Assembly: GCF_900182645.1 (NCBI RefSeq)
Contig: NZ_FXTA01000001.1
Coordinates: forward strand, 186,001-250,000
DNA: 64,000 bases
DNA from: Flavobacterium resistens
GTDB lineage: Bacteria; Bacteroidota; Bacteroidia; Flavobacteriales; Flavobacteriaceae
Direction of reading: 5' to 3'
The translations under genes were made by a program, and so were the position numbers. A model generated the notes under the pieces. It saw nothing but the letters and a program-made list of their open reading frames with translations. It ran no database searches and was not told the origin of the DNA. How positions within the stretch are numbered: position 1 is the first letter of the stretch; each line of letters starts with the position of its first letter. Positions 18,496 through 27,998 of the stretch are shown one piece after another.

Positions 18496-20895
18496 TTAAT
18501 ATCTAATAAATTTTGTACTTGAAACTCCTTTATCGGATTTAATTTTTAGAAAATAATTTCCAGTTTTCAATTTTGAAACATCAATATTAGAAACATTAAT
18601 AGCATTGGGAACCGCAATAATTAACTGACCTAATACATCATAAATTTCAATAGATTTAATTTCTACATTATTTTGCAAGGAAATATTTAATCGATCTTTT
18701 ACAGGATTTGGATAAATATTAAAATATTGAGAAAATTCAAAATCCGAAGTTCCAAGAGTTTTAAAAGTTGAAGTTGTTTTATTCGTCAAAATCGGGAAAT
18801 TATAATCAAAATAGATATTAGCTTCATTTGTAAAAGAATCTCCAACTTTTAATGTTGGCAACGTTTTGATTTTAAAAGCAATATATCCGTCATTATGAGC
18901 ATCATCAAAAGGAAGATTTATTTTTTCGAAAATAAACTCCACTTTATTTCCATTTGAAATTTTAGTTATGTAGGAATGGCTTGAATTTGTTGGAACCAAC
19001 GTTGAAATATCAAATTTAGAAGTATCGATTATATCTTTTACTACAATATTTTCAGCAAAATATGTTCCCGTGTTTTCAAAACGAATTAAATAATGAACAT
19101 ATTCTCCAATTAATTCCGGAGTAATAACATCGCCTTCCAAACATGTTTTATCATTAGGATCAAAAGAACCAACAACTGTTTGGCGCATTGCAAAAGAATT
19201 ATCAACTGGTTTTTCATCTCCCACCACTGGCGTAATTAAAACATTAAAACTCAAGCGGTCGTTATTATTAACAGGAAGAGTTTCCATTGGGGAATTTACA
19301 TTCAGAGTAATTAAAATCTCTCTTGTTTCAAGAGGTTTTAAATCAACATAATCCCAAACCAATTTATTAGTACTTTGATTTGAAGTGTTTGGAACAGAAG
19401 AAACATAGTCTAAAACTGCGTCATTAAAATCAAGTGCAACCGATCCTGAAACTGTTTTGTTGGCTTTATTTTTATAAACAATTTTGTACGTTGCATCAAA
19501 TCCAGGCCTTGCTCGCAAAAGCGATAAAATAGAAATTTCTACATCTTGATGATTACCTTTTGGCGCAATACAAAAGTTTTGTAAAGAAGTTGTTGACTCA
19601 GCAGGAAAAGTTACTGTTGCTGATGCTGGTGTTACCGTAAAATAATTTGGATTTTCTAAAATTGGAGTAATTGTATGTGTTCCTTGTGATACCGAAATTC
19701 TATAATTTCCAGAATCATCCGAAATAAAATTCCCGCTAATACTTCCATTACTTATGAGAAAACTTAAATTACGAAAACTTGAATCCGATTGATTACAACC
19801 ATCATTATTAGAATCAAATTTTTGATTTCCTTCAATCGCATAATAATCTCCCCCAGGGCTGAAAGAACAATATGAATTTATATTACAATTATATATATTG
19901 CTTGATTTTAAATGAAGCTCTATAAAATCACGCTCATCATCATCAATACACACATATTTCAAATCATTACCAGTTGCTGTAAACATCTCATGTGCACTAT
20001 TCTTTAAATTTAAATATGTTATTTGATTATAGTTGCAATTTAAAGAAAACAAGCTCTTTAATCCACTCAAGTCCAAAGTTGTAAGCAAATTATTTTCACA
20101 ATAAAAATCAGTTAACAAACCTTGATTTTTTAAATCTAAAGAAGTTAATTTATTGTTGTCACAATATAATTTTTGCAATAATTTATTTTCACTTAAATCT
20201 ATTGACGACACAAGATTATTAGTAAAATATAACGAAGTCAAATTAATCAAGTTTCGAAGATCAATAGTTTTTATTGCATTGTAACTAAAATCCAGAATTT
20301 TTAAATCAGATAAGCTAGTAAAATCAAAAGCTGTAAATTTATTACCTGAACAATTAAGTTCTTTTAGTTTTGACGTTTTATTAAAATTAAAATCCGAAAA
20401 TTGATTACTGAAGCAAATTAATTTAGTTAAGACATTTTGATCATTTAAAACAATTGAAGTCAATTGATTGTGATCACAAACAAGCTCTGTCATCTTCAAT
20501 TGATTTTTTAAATCCAACGCTGTTAATCGATTTGTACTACAATCTAATTTTTCTAAATTTATTAAAGTTGTCAAATCGATTTGGGTTAAAGAATTATCTT
20601 TACAAACTAATTCTTTAAGATTCGGGAAATTATTTATTCCATTTAAATCATTAAAACCATAACTTGATAAGTCTAAATGCGAAACTTCTTTTGCTTCATT
20701 AATATCAATTTCGCCATCATTATTTGAATCCACCTTAAAAAAAATGCCTGCCTGATTTTTTGCAATTAAATAAGGCGAATACGATTGTGCCTGAAGTAAT
20801 TTTTGCCTTAAAAAATCATTAGGAAATACAATACTCTGTGAATTTACATGCAAAAAAACAAAAAACACTAAGAGCAAAAAGTAGTTTTTCTTCAT
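18496..20895 (-). CDS. Secreted leucine-rich-repeat protein with T9SS type A sorting domain (LRR paralogue 2)
   Basis: The 799-residue product has the same plan as its neighbours: signal peptide (1-19, ending VNS-Q), an EF-hand-like loop DSNNDGEIDINEA, about 12 leucine-rich repeats with a strong C-x-x-N pattern (LVCKDNSLT, LDCSTNRLT, LVCDHNQLT), a SdrD_B-like module, a DUF7619-type domain containing GSFDPNDKTCLEGDVITPELIGEY split over two strands, and a terminal sorting domain (FNIYPNPVKDRLNI, final KFIRY). In the C-terminal half it is nearly identical to paralogue 3, while the LRR part differs. That pattern suggests shared secretion and anchoring modules with a variable ligand-facing part. 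Confidence 0.9.
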   Translation of the reverse strand: MKKNYFLLLVFFVFLHVNSQSIVFPNDFLRQKLLQAQSYSPYLIAKNQAGIFFKVDSNNDGEIDINEAKEVSHLDLSSYGFNDLNGINNFPNLKELVCKDNSLTQIDLTTLINLEKLDCSTNRLTALDLKNQLKMTELVCDHNQLTSIVLNDQNVLTKLICFSNQFSDFNFNKTSKLKELNCSGNKFTAFDFTSLSDLKILDFSYNAIKTIDLRNLINLTSLYFTNNLVSSIDLSENKLLQKLYCDNNKLTSLDLKNQGLLTDFYCENNLLTTLDLSGLKSLFSLNCNYNQITYLNLKNSAHEMFTATGNDLKYVCIDDDERDFIELHLKSSNIYNCNINSYCSFSPGGDYYAIEGNQKFDSNNDGCNQSDSSFRNLSFLISNGSISGNFISDDSGNYRISVSQGTHTITPILENPNYFTVTPASATVTFPAESTTSLQNFCIAPKGNHQDVEISILSLLRARPGFDATYKIVYKNKANKTVSGSVALDFNDAVLDYVSSVPNTSNQSTNKLVWDYVDLKPLETREILITLNVNSPMETLPVNNNDRLSFNVLITPVVGDEKPVDNSFAMRQTVVGSFDPNDKTCLEGDVITPELIGEYVHYLIRFENTGTYFAENIVVKDIIDTSKFDISTLVPTNSSHSYITKISNGNKVEFIFEKINLPFDDAHNDGYIAFKIKTLPTLKVGDSFTNEANIYFDYNFPILTNKTTSTFKTLGTSDFEFSQYFNIYPNPVKDRLNISLQNNVEIKSIEIYDVLGQLIIAVPNAINVSNIDVSKLKTGNYFLKIKSDKGVSSTKFIRY

Positions 20896-20991
20896 AAAAA
20901 AATTTTACTTAAGAAGTTAATATTAAAAATTGTAACAATAAAACCTATCATAAATAAAAGCCTAACTTCATTAAAAAAGACTTTGTAAAAT

Positions 20992-23346
20992 TTATAACTT
21001 AATGAACTTCTTACCTGAAATTCCCTTATCCGATTTTATTTTTAAGAAATAATTCCCTGATTGCAGTTTCGAAACATCAATTTTTGAAGTATTTTCCGCA
21101 TGTTGCACAGAAATTATCAATTGTCCTAATACATCATAAACATACATCGTTTGCTTCTCTATTTCATTTTTTGAATTAATGTTCAAAACATCTTTTACAG
21201 GATTTGGATAAACATTAAAATATTGAGAAAATTCAAAATCTGAAATTCCGAGAGTTTTAAAAGTTGAAGTTGCTTTATTCGTCAAAATCGGAAAATTATA
21301 ATCGAAATAGATATTAGCCTCATTTGTAAAAGAATCTCCAACTTTTAATGTAGGCAACGTTTTGATTTTAAAAGCAATATATCCGTCATTATGAGCATCT
21401 TCAAAAGGGAGATTTATTTTTTCAAAGATGAATTCTACTTTATTTCCATCTGAAATTTTAGTTGTGTACGAATGGCTTGAATTTGTTAGAACCAATGTTG
21501 AAATGTCAAATTTAGAAGTGTCGATCATATCTTTTACAACAATATTTTCAGCAGGATATGTTCCTGTGTTTTCAAAACGAATCAAATAATGAACATATTC
21601 TCCGATTAATTCTGGAGTAATAACATCACCTTCCAAACATGTTTTATCATTCGGATCAAAAGAACCAACAACAATCTGTCGCATTGCAAAAGAGTTATCG
21701 ACTGGTTTTTCATCGCCCGTAATTGGCGTAATTAAAGCATTAAAACTCAAACGGTCATTATTATTAACTGGAGGAGTTTCCATTGGAGAATTTACATTGA
21801 GTGTAAATTCTATTTCTCTAGTTTCAAAAGGTTTTAACTGAATATAGTCCCAAACTAATTTGTTCAAAGATTGATTTGTAATTGCAGGCATAGAAGAAAC
21901 AAAATCCAAAACAGCATCATTAAAATCTAATGTCACAGAACCTGACATAGTTTGAGTTCCTTTATTTTTATAGATAATTTTATACTTTGCATCAAAACCT
22001 GGTCTTGCAGGAAGTATTTCTAAAATAGTAATTTCTAAATCTTTGTGAATTCCTTTTGGACTTATACAGAAATTTTGCTTGAATGTGTTATTTTCATTTG
22101 GAAAAGTAACTGATACCGATTCTGGAAAAGATGTAAAATAATTGGGATTTTCTAAAACCGGAGTTATTGTATGTGTTCCTTCTCCTACTTGAATTCTATA
22201 ATTTCCTGAAGCATCTGAAATGATATTTCCCTTTATCGCTCCATTAGTAATATTAAAATTCAAATTCGTATAGTTAGAATCAGCATCATTGCATCCATTA
22301 TTATCAGCATCTAATTTTTGATTTCCCAGAATGGTATAAGAAGTTCCGCCAGGCGCAAATGTGCAATACGAATTTACAACGCAATTCGTATAACCTAAAT
22401 ATCCAAGCTGCAATTTTAAATTTTCAGTTTCATTTTCATCACAACATATATAAGTCAAATTAGGATTTCCATCTAATATCATTCCCGCATTATCAGAAAA
22501 TCCGTTTTTTAAAAAGATTGATCTTAAATCATTATTTCTTAGTTCAACAAAAGCACCATATTTTAAATTACTTAAATCAATTGATGTTAATTTAGTATGA
22601 TGACATTGTAGGTCTATCAAATTTTGTTGGGCTGATAAATTCAATTGACTTAATTCATTATTGTAACACCATAATCTTTCAAGTTTTTTTAAATTAGAAA
22701 TATCAAGATTTTTAAGTTTATTACTTGAGCATCCAAAAGTTTTCAAATTCAAATTATTTGATAGATCTACAGAGGATATTAAATTTGAATCAAAAGAAAA
22801 ATCTACTAAATTAGTCAATAATGAAGAATCAATATTTGTCAGCTTATTAAATGCACAAGACAAATACATCAAATTCTTAAAACCTTTAAGTTCAATTTTA
22901 TTTATCTGATTATAATTGCAATTCAAACTTTGCAGCTCAGACAAATAACTTAAATCCAGATTCGTTAATAAGTTAGTATTACAATCTAAATCCTTTAATT
23001 TTTTTAACCCAGTTAAATCTAAATTTGTGATTTTATTTGATCGACAATATAATACAGTAAGATTTGTGAAATTATTAATTCCGGATAAGTCTGTAATAAA
23101 CTGTTCATCAAAATAAGGCTGGTCAATATTTAATTGAGATACATTTGATGCTTCATTAAGGTCAATTTCGCCATCATTATTATAATCAATCTTTAATTTA
23201 TTTCCGCCACTGTCCTTAGCAATTTCATTAGTATAACTAGATTTTAATAATCGAGCCTTAAAATTAGCATCCGGAAAATTAATAATTTGGGATTTTGCTG
23301 AAGAAAAAATGCATAAAGCCAGCAACAGCAAGTAGTTTTTGGTCAT
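20992..23346 (-). CDS. Secreted leucine-rich-repeat protein with T9SS type A sorting domain (LRR paralogue 3)
   Basis: This is a 784-residue paralogue with signal peptide MTKNYLLLLALCIFSSAKS, an EF-hand-like loop DYNNDGEIDLNEA, about 10-11 leucine-rich repeats, a SdrD_B-like module, the DUF7619-type domain and a type A sorting domain (FNVYPNPVKDVLNI, final KFIKL). Its signal peptide and upstream DNA match those of paralogue 4 closely (see the repeat at 23360-23429), which points to a tandem duplication. It reads in the same direction as paralogues 2 and 4 and sits 96 nt upstream of paralogue 2 with no obvious terminator between them, so the two may share a transcript. Confidence 0.9.
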   Translation of the reverse strand: MTKNYLLLLALCIFSSAKSQIINFPDANFKARLLKSSYTNEIAKDSGGNKLKIDYNNDGEIDLNEASNVSQLNIDQPYFDEQFITDLSGINNFTNLTVLYCRSNKITNLDLTGLKKLKDLDCNTNLLTNLDLSYLSELQSLNCNYNQINKIELKGFKNLMYLSCAFNKLTNIDSSLLTNLVDFSFDSNLISSVDLSNNLNLKTFGCSSNKLKNLDISNLKKLERLWCYNNELSQLNLSAQQNLIDLQCHHTKLTSIDLSNLKYGAFVELRNNDLRSIFLKNGFSDNAGMILDGNPNLTYICCDENETENLKLQLGYLGYTNCVVNSYCTFAPGGTSYTILGNQKLDADNNGCNDADSNYTNLNFNITNGAIKGNIISDASGNYRIQVGEGTHTITPVLENPNYFTSFPESVSVTFPNENNTFKQNFCISPKGIHKDLEITILEILPARPGFDAKYKIIYKNKGTQTMSGSVTLDFNDAVLDFVSSMPAITNQSLNKLVWDYIQLKPFETREIEFTLNVNSPMETPPVNNNDRLSFNALITPITGDEKPVDNSFAMRQIVVGSFDPNDKTCLEGDVITPELIGEYVHYLIRFENTGTYPAENIVVKDMIDTSKFDISTLVLTNSSHSYTTKISDGNKVEFIFEKINLPFEDAHNDGYIAFKIKTLPTLKVGDSFTNEANIYFDYNFPILTNKATSTFKTLGISDFEFSQYFNVYPNPVKDVLNINSKNEIEKQTMYVYDVLGQLIISVQHAENTSKIDVSKLQSGNYFLKIKSDKGISGKKFIKL

Positions 23347-23359
23347 AGGTTAAATTAAT

Positions 23360-23429
23360 TTTTGGTTTTTAAATATATAAAATCAAAAACTAATTTGGAG
23401 TAAAATTTCACAAAAAAAGCCTTACTAAT
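23360..23429. repeat. Upstream repeat copy A with half terminator (paralogue 3 leader)
   Basis: A 30-nt block at 23360-23389 is identical to 25997-26026. A 28-nt block at 23402-23429 matches 26037-26064 with a single C/T difference. The second block is the left half of the terminator stem at 26047-26080; its right half is missing here. This is a relic of tandem duplication. Confidence 0.85.
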
Positions 23430-23454
23430 ATATAACAGAGTTTTTTAAAAACCT

Positions 23455-25983
23455 TCATAACTTTATGAATTTCATCCCTGAAAACCCATTATCTGATTTT
23501 AGTTTTAAAATATAATTTCCGGTCTGAAGTTTCGAAACATCAATTTTAGAAGTATTCGTTGCGTTAGGCACAAAAATTACCAATTGTCCTAACATATCAT
23601 AAATATAAATCGCTTCTTTTTCTATTTCCTTTTTAGAATTAATATTCAGAAAATCTTTTACAGGATTTGGGTATATATTGAAATATTCTGAAAATTCAAA
23701 ATCTTGTATACCCAACGCCTTAAATGTTGAAGTTGCTTTATTGGTTAAAATCGGAAAATTATAGTCAAAATAAATATTGGCTTCATTTTCAAAAGTATCC
23801 CCAACTTTTAGAGTGGGCAATGTTTTGATTTTAAAAGCGATGTATCCATTTCGATTGACATTATTAAAAGGAAGATTTATATTTTCGAAGATAAATTCAA
23901 CTTTATTTCCATCAGAAATTTTTGTCGTATACGAATGACTCGCGCTAGTTGGTACTAAAGACGAAATATCAAATTTTGAAAGATCAATCATATCTTTAAC
24001 AACAATATTTTGAGCCATATAAGTTCCCGTGTTTTCAAAACGAATTATATAGTGAATATATCCACCAATTAGGCTTGGAGTAATAACATTTCCTTCAAGA
24101 CAAGTTTTATCGTTTGGATCAAAAGAGCCAACTACTGTCTCGTTATACACAAAAGTATTATCTAAAGGCAACTCATCAGTTTCAGAAGAATTTATTGAAG
24201 CGGTGTAATGAAGAATGTCCCCGTTATTAATCGCTGGAGTTTCAATTGAAGTGTTTACCTTTATATTTAAAATAATTTCTCTCGATTCAAATGGTTTTAA
24301 ATTAGTGAAGTTCCATGAAATTTTATTTAATGTTGCACTAGAAACTAAAGGACTTGAACTTGTTAAATCAAGTACAGAGTCATCAAATTCCAAATTTACT
24401 GTTCCAGGCTGAGTTTTATTTCCTTTGTTTTTATACACAATTTTATATTTTGCTACAAAACCCGGTCTTGATGGCCATATAGGTAGCATTGTAACATCCA
24501 AATCATTATGAATTCCTAAAGCCTTAACACAAAAATCCTGCACAAGCGGACTTGAAACTGTTGGGAAATTTACTTGAATTTCAGTTGGTGAAATAGAAAA
24601 ATAACTCGGATTTTCAAAAACTGGTGTAATTTTATAATTACCTGCTGGAACTTTCACCTCATATTTTCCCATTTCATTGCTTATAATATTTCCTGATTTC
24701 GTTCCATCCTCAATTTTAAATTTTATAAAAGAAGCTGGAATATCCAAAGCATCGCACCCATTACTATTTGTATCATTACGATTTGTCCCCTGAATTGAAA
24801 AACTTTCTCCTCCTGGTCCAAAAGAGCAATAGGAATTAACGTTATAATCTGTATATCCTTCTTGCCTAAGAATGTTTTCAATGCTACTTATTTGCTCATC
24901 ATCAACACAGATATATTTTAACTTAGGATTATTCGAAAAGTCTAAATCTATTTCAATACTACCGTTTTTCATGAAAACATTTTGCAATAATGGGTTATCA
25001 TTACAATAAAAATTTTGTAAACCTTTACATTCTGTTGCATCAATTTCTGTTAACAAATTTCCAAAACAATTTAAAAAAGTCAGATTCGGCACATCCGACA
25101 GTCCTAAACTACCAATTTCATTATTATAGCAATCTAAATATTGAAGCTTTTCAAGTCCTTTCAAATCTAACTTTTTTATATTATTAGATCCGCACATTAA
25201 TTCGAGAAGACCAGACAAATTACTTAAATCGACGTTTGTCAAAAAATTATGACTATAACCTAATTGCCATAATTTATCAGTAACTGGTAATTTTAAACTA
25301 GTTATTTTATTATTGTCACAATGCAGTGTTTTCATATGAATGGAGTTACTTAAATCTAAAGTGACCAATTCGTTATAACCACAAAATAAATTTTCAAGTT
25401 TTGAAAAACTGCTTAAATCTAAATTTGATATTTTATTCTTATAAACTCCTAAATTTATTAAATCAGGGCATTGATTAAGATCAAGTGAAGTAATGATATT
25501 TTCACCACATTGCAGATTTTGCAAACCTGATAATCCATTCAAATTTAGCTCTGTTAATTTGTTAGTCCAACAACTAATAGTTTGAAGTTTTGATAATTGT
25601 TGAACATTTAAATTTGTCATATTGTTTCTATCACAGGATATTATTTTAAGGTTTGACAAACTTCTTAAATCCAATGTTGTTATCTTATTGTCAGAACATT
25701 CCAAAAACAATAAATTTCTAAAGCTTTGAATTCCTTCCAAGGATAATATGTTACTATTTCGAATATCTAATGATGAAATTAATAATGCTTCTGCCTCCTG
25801 AATCTCACCATCACCGTTTATATCTATTTTTCTTGCAGTACCATCATCATTCATCGATATTGAATTATCTACGTCAGCTCCTAGCAATTTTGCCTTAAAA
25901 TTAGCATCCGGAATATCAATTATTTGAGAATTTACAGAAGCAAAAACACATAAAGCTAGCAATAGCAAGTAGTTCTTTATCAT
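23455..25983 (-). CDS. Secreted leucine-rich-repeat protein with T9SS type A sorting domain (LRR paralogue 4)
   Basis: The 842-residue product is the longest paralogue. It has a signal peptide (MIKNYLLLLALCVFASVNS), an EF-hand-like loop DINGDGEIQEAEA, about 13-14 leucine-rich repeats, a SdrD_B-like module (GTNRNDTNSNGCDALD), the DUF7619-type domain and a terminal type A sorting domain (FNIYPNPVKDFLNI, final KFIKL). The middle beta region is more diverged from paralogues 2 and 3 than theirs are from each other. It is the first gene of the three-gene minus-strand run and lies downstream of a full terminator. Confidence 0.9.
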   Translation of the reverse strand: MIKNYLLLLALCVFASVNSQIIDIPDANFKAKLLGADVDNSISMNDDGTARKIDINGDGEIQEAEALLISSLDIRNSNILSLEGIQSFRNLLFLECSDNKITTLDLRSLSNLKIISCDRNNMTNLNVQQLSKLQTISCWTNKLTELNLNGLSGLQNLQCGENIITSLDLNQCPDLINLGVYKNKISNLDLSSFSKLENLFCGYNELVTLDLSNSIHMKTLHCDNNKITSLKLPVTDKLWQLGYSHNFLTNVDLSNLSGLLELMCGSNNIKKLDLKGLEKLQYLDCYNNEIGSLGLSDVPNLTFLNCFGNLLTEIDATECKGLQNFYCNDNPLLQNVFMKNGSIEIDLDFSNNPKLKYICVDDEQISSIENILRQEGYTDYNVNSYCSFGPGGESFSIQGTNRNDTNSNGCDALDIPASFIKFKIEDGTKSGNIISNEMGKYEVKVPAGNYKITPVFENPSYFSISPTEIQVNFPTVSSPLVQDFCVKALGIHNDLDVTMLPIWPSRPGFVAKYKIVYKNKGNKTQPGTVNLEFDDSVLDLTSSSPLVSSATLNKISWNFTNLKPFESREIILNIKVNTSIETPAINNGDILHYTASINSSETDELPLDNTFVYNETVVGSFDPNDKTCLEGNVITPSLIGGYIHYIIRFENTGTYMAQNIVVKDMIDLSKFDISSLVPTSASHSYTTKISDGNKVEFIFENINLPFNNVNRNGYIAFKIKTLPTLKVGDTFENEANIYFDYNFPILTNKATSTFKALGIQDFEFSEYFNIYPNPVKDFLNINSKKEIEKEAIYIYDMLGQLVIFVPNATNTSKIDVSKLQTGNYILKLKSDNGFSGMKFIKL

Positions 25984-25996
25984 AAGTTTAGTTTGG

Positions 25997-26064
25997 TTTT
26001 GGTTTTTAAATATATAAAATCAAAAAATCAAAACCTAAAATTTCATAAAAAAAGCCTTACTAAT
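25997..26064. repeat. Upstream repeat copy B (paralogue 4 leader)
   Basis: This is the intact counterpart of 23360-23429: a 30-nt identical block at 25997-26026 and a 28-nt block at 26037-26064 with one mismatch. It may include the promoter of the LRR gene. Confidence 0.85.
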
Positions 26065-26080
26065 TAAAGTAAGGCTTTTT
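26047..26080 (-). terminator. Terminator after the 142-residue gene
   Basis: The stem is AAAAAGCCTTAC with GTAAGGCTTTTT and an 8-nt loop. It is followed by T on the minus strand and lies 26 nt after the stop codon. Confidence 0.85.
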
Positions 26081-26105
26081 GATGTTTTTATATTGAAAAA
26101 TAACT

Positions 26106-26534
26106 TTAGAAAGCTACATTCCATCTAGGCAATTTAGCATTTTTATCTAAGAAATTTTGCAAAACCTGTCCTTCAACAGCTGTTGGAATTGCCTTTGCAT
26201 CAGCATTGAAAGTTTCATACCAAACTACTTCAAGTTCAGTAATATTTTCTAATTTCATTTGTGCTGGCCAAGAATATTTTCTTCCTGTTTTTGCAAATTG
26301 ATGTCCGTTTACAATTTTATCATATAAACCACCATTTTTGCTTTTTAATGTTCCATCATTCTGAACAGTTCCTGTAGAACCAACCATAATCAATTCTTTC
26401 TCTGCTCCTTCAACAGCATATACTACAAAAATTCCAGCGCTTCCTTCTGGAGCATTGCAAACTTCTTCTAAACTGTCTTCAATCGTAAAAACAAAACTAT
26501 TGCTTGCTTTAAACTTTTCTAATTCTTTGTACAT
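26106..26534 (-). CDS. Uncharacterised protein with GIY-YIG-like features
   Basis: I do not firmly recognise this 142-residue protein. GIFVVY at 34-39, MVGSTG at 50-55, then GGLYDKIVNGHQF, a basic stretch (TGRKYSW) and a late E121 in VEGQVLQNFL follow the order of GIY-YIG endonuclease motifs (GIY, YIG, catalytic Arg/His and Glu). The canonical tyrosines are replaced (V, V), so it may be an inactive or diverged member. There is no signal peptide or membrane segment, so it should be cytoplasmic. It has its own terminator and is separated from sucD by hairpins at 26554-26607 and 26615-26652. Confidence 0.5.
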   Translation of the reverse strand: MYKELEKFKASNSFVFTIEDSLEEVCNAPEGSAGIFVVYAVEGAEKELIMVGSTGTVQNDGTLKSKNGGLYDKIVNGHQFAKTGRKYSWPAQMKLENITELEVVWYETFNADAKAIPTAVEGQVLQNFLDKNAKLPRWNVAF

Positions 26535-26553
26535 ATTTCTTTTTTAAGCCTCT

Positions 26554-26607
26554 AAGATACTGAGGTTCTAAGATGCCAAGTTTTTTCTATTTATACCTCA
26601 GTATTTT
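26554..26607. repeat. CTAAG-family intergenic hairpin
   Basis: AAGATACTGAGGT (26554-26566) pairs with ACCTCAGTATTTT (26595-26607), about 12 of 13 positions. The loop and flanks contain words such as CTAAGAT and GGTTCTAAGATGCC, which recur in the element at 52355-52606. Confidence 0.65.
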
Positions 26608-26614
26608 AAAATGT

Positions 26615-26652
26615 AAAAAAGTCTCAACAGGATATTGAGACTTTTTTTTTGG
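26615..26652 (-). terminator. Terminator after sucD
   Basis: The stem is AAAAAAGTCTCA with TGAGACTTTTTT, loop about 9 nt, with long T runs on both strands, 26 nt after the sucD stop codon. Confidence 0.85.
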
Positions 26653-26677
26653 AATTTTTTATTTTGAAACTTGAAGA

Positions 26678-27550
26678 TTATCCAAGTACTTCTTTAACTT
26701 TTTTACCAATTTCAGCTGGTGAATCAACAACGTGAATTCCGTTATCTCTCATGATTTGTTTTTTAGCAGCAGCTGTATCGTCAGAACCTCCAACGATAGC
26801 ACCAGCGTGACCCATTGTTCTACCAGCAGGAGCAGTTTCTCCAGCGATAAAACCAATAACAGGTTTACGGTTACCATCAGCTTTTACCCATTTAGCAGCA
26901 TCAGCTTCTAATTGACCTCCGATTTCACCAATCATAATGATTACTTCAGTCTCTGGATCGTTCATTAATAATTCAACAGCTTCTTTAGTTGTAGTTCCAA
27001 TGATTGGATCTCCACCAATTCCAATAGCTGTAGTGATTCCTAAACCTTGTTTTACAACTTGGTCAGCAGCCTCATAAGTTAAAGTTCCTGATTTAGAAAC
27101 GATACCAACTGTTCCTTTTTTGAAAACGAAACCTGGCATAATACCAACTTTAGCTTCACCTGGAGTAATAACTCCCGGGCAGTTTGGTCCAATTAATCTA
27201 GAGCTTCTTTCTTTAACATAATTATTTGCTTTAATCATGTCTGCAACAGGAATTCCTTCTGTAATAGCAATAATTACTTTAATTCCGGCATCAGCAGCTT
27301 CCATAATTGCATCAGCAGCAAAAGCTGGCGGTACAAAAATAATAGATGTATCAGCTCCAGCTTGATCTACAGCATCTTTTACTGTATTAAAAACCGGACG
27401 ATCTAAATGGCTAGTTCCTCCTTTTCCTGGAGTAACACCACCAACAACATTAGTACCGTACTCAATCATTTGAGAAGCGTGGAAAGTTCCTTCGCTCCCT
27501 GTAAATCCTTGAACAATTATTTTGGAATCTTTATTAACTAAAACACTCAT
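26678..27550 (-). CDS. sucD: Succinate-CoA ligase, alpha subunit
   Basis: This is the alpha subunit of the TCA-cycle enzyme that interconverts succinyl-CoA and succinate with formation of a nucleoside triphosphate. The 290-residue length is standard. Residues include the CoA-binding Rossmann part ([13 protein letters not shown], 13-25) and the phosphohistidine loop GHAGAIVGG with H248. sucC, the beta subunit, is not adjacent, which is usual in Flavobacterium. A TACTTTTG box at 27586-27593 suggests an own promoter. Confidence 0.97.
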   Translation of the reverse strand: MSVLVNKDSKIIVQGFTGSEGTFHASQMIEYGTNVVGGVTPGKGGTSHLDRPVFNTVKDAVDQAGADTSIIFVPPAFAADAIMEAADAGIKVIIAITEGIPVADMIKANNYVKERSSRLIGPNCPGVITPGEAKVGIMPGFVFKKGTVGIVSKSGTLTYEAADQVVKQGLGITTAIGIGGDPIIGTTTKEAVELLMNDPETEVIIMIGEIGGQLEADAAKWVKADGNRKPVIGFIAGETAPAGRTMGHAGAIVGGSDDTAAAKKQIMRDNGIHVVDSPAEIGKKVKEVLG

Positions 27551-27585
27551 GATATATATTTTATGTAGTTTTTAAAATTGTGATG

Positions 27586-27593
27586 CAAAAGTA
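27586..27593 (-). promoter_or_regulatory. Putative -7 box for sucD (TACTTTTG)
   Basis: This matches TAnnTTTG on the minus strand, 36 nt upstream of the sucD ATG. The -33 box is not clear. Confidence 0.5.
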
Positions 27594-27634
27594 AGGTTTT
27601 GTAATGTATTTTACCTTTTTATTATCAAAAAAAA

Positions 27635-27997
27635 TTAAGAAAATTGACTCATTTGATAACCGCGATAAAGCTTATCGTCTTTTATTTGCCAAATTGCCGT
27701 AAAATGCGCTAACAACATTTCTTCTCTTGGGTTTTCAATCGTTTTTACAAAATGAGAATAACGCACTGATACTAAATCATCTTCTTCAATAATATGACTC
27801 ATCCTCACTTTTGAACGAACATAAGCACGACCTAATTCATTTGCCATATCCAACATTGAATCATAATCCATTTCGATTAATCCTTTAGTGCTGTGCCATT
27901 CTAACTTTACTTCAGGATGCAAGTAGATTTTCATAATTTCGCTATCAATCAAGGCATCCGACTTATAAAATCTTTGAACAAATTCTTTTATAGACAT
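27635..27997 (-). CDS. NTF2/SnoaL-like protein
   Basis: The 120-residue product matches the compact cone-shaped NTF2-like fold in size and pattern: an opening helix (KEFVQRFYKSDAL), a strand-rich middle and a closing strand pair (AHFTAIWQIKDDKLYRGYQM). Such proteins may bind small ligands or act as simple enzymes; no catalytic residue set is evident. It begins one base after the stop of the LpxD-like gene, so it is translationally linked to the lipid A block. Confidence 0.75.
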   Translation of the reverse strand: MSIKEFVQRFYKSDALIDSEIMKIYLHPEVKLEWHSTKGLIEMDYDSMLDMANELGRAYVRSKVRMSHIIEEDDLVSVRYSHFVKTIENPREEMLLAHFTAIWQIKDDKLYRGYQMSQFS

Positions 27998-27998
27998 A

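Noticed and set aside
12726-25983. Surface-protein island as a recently acquired genomic island
   Set aside because: No integrase, transposase, tRNA or target-site duplication at the edges; the base composition looks like the neighbours by eye.
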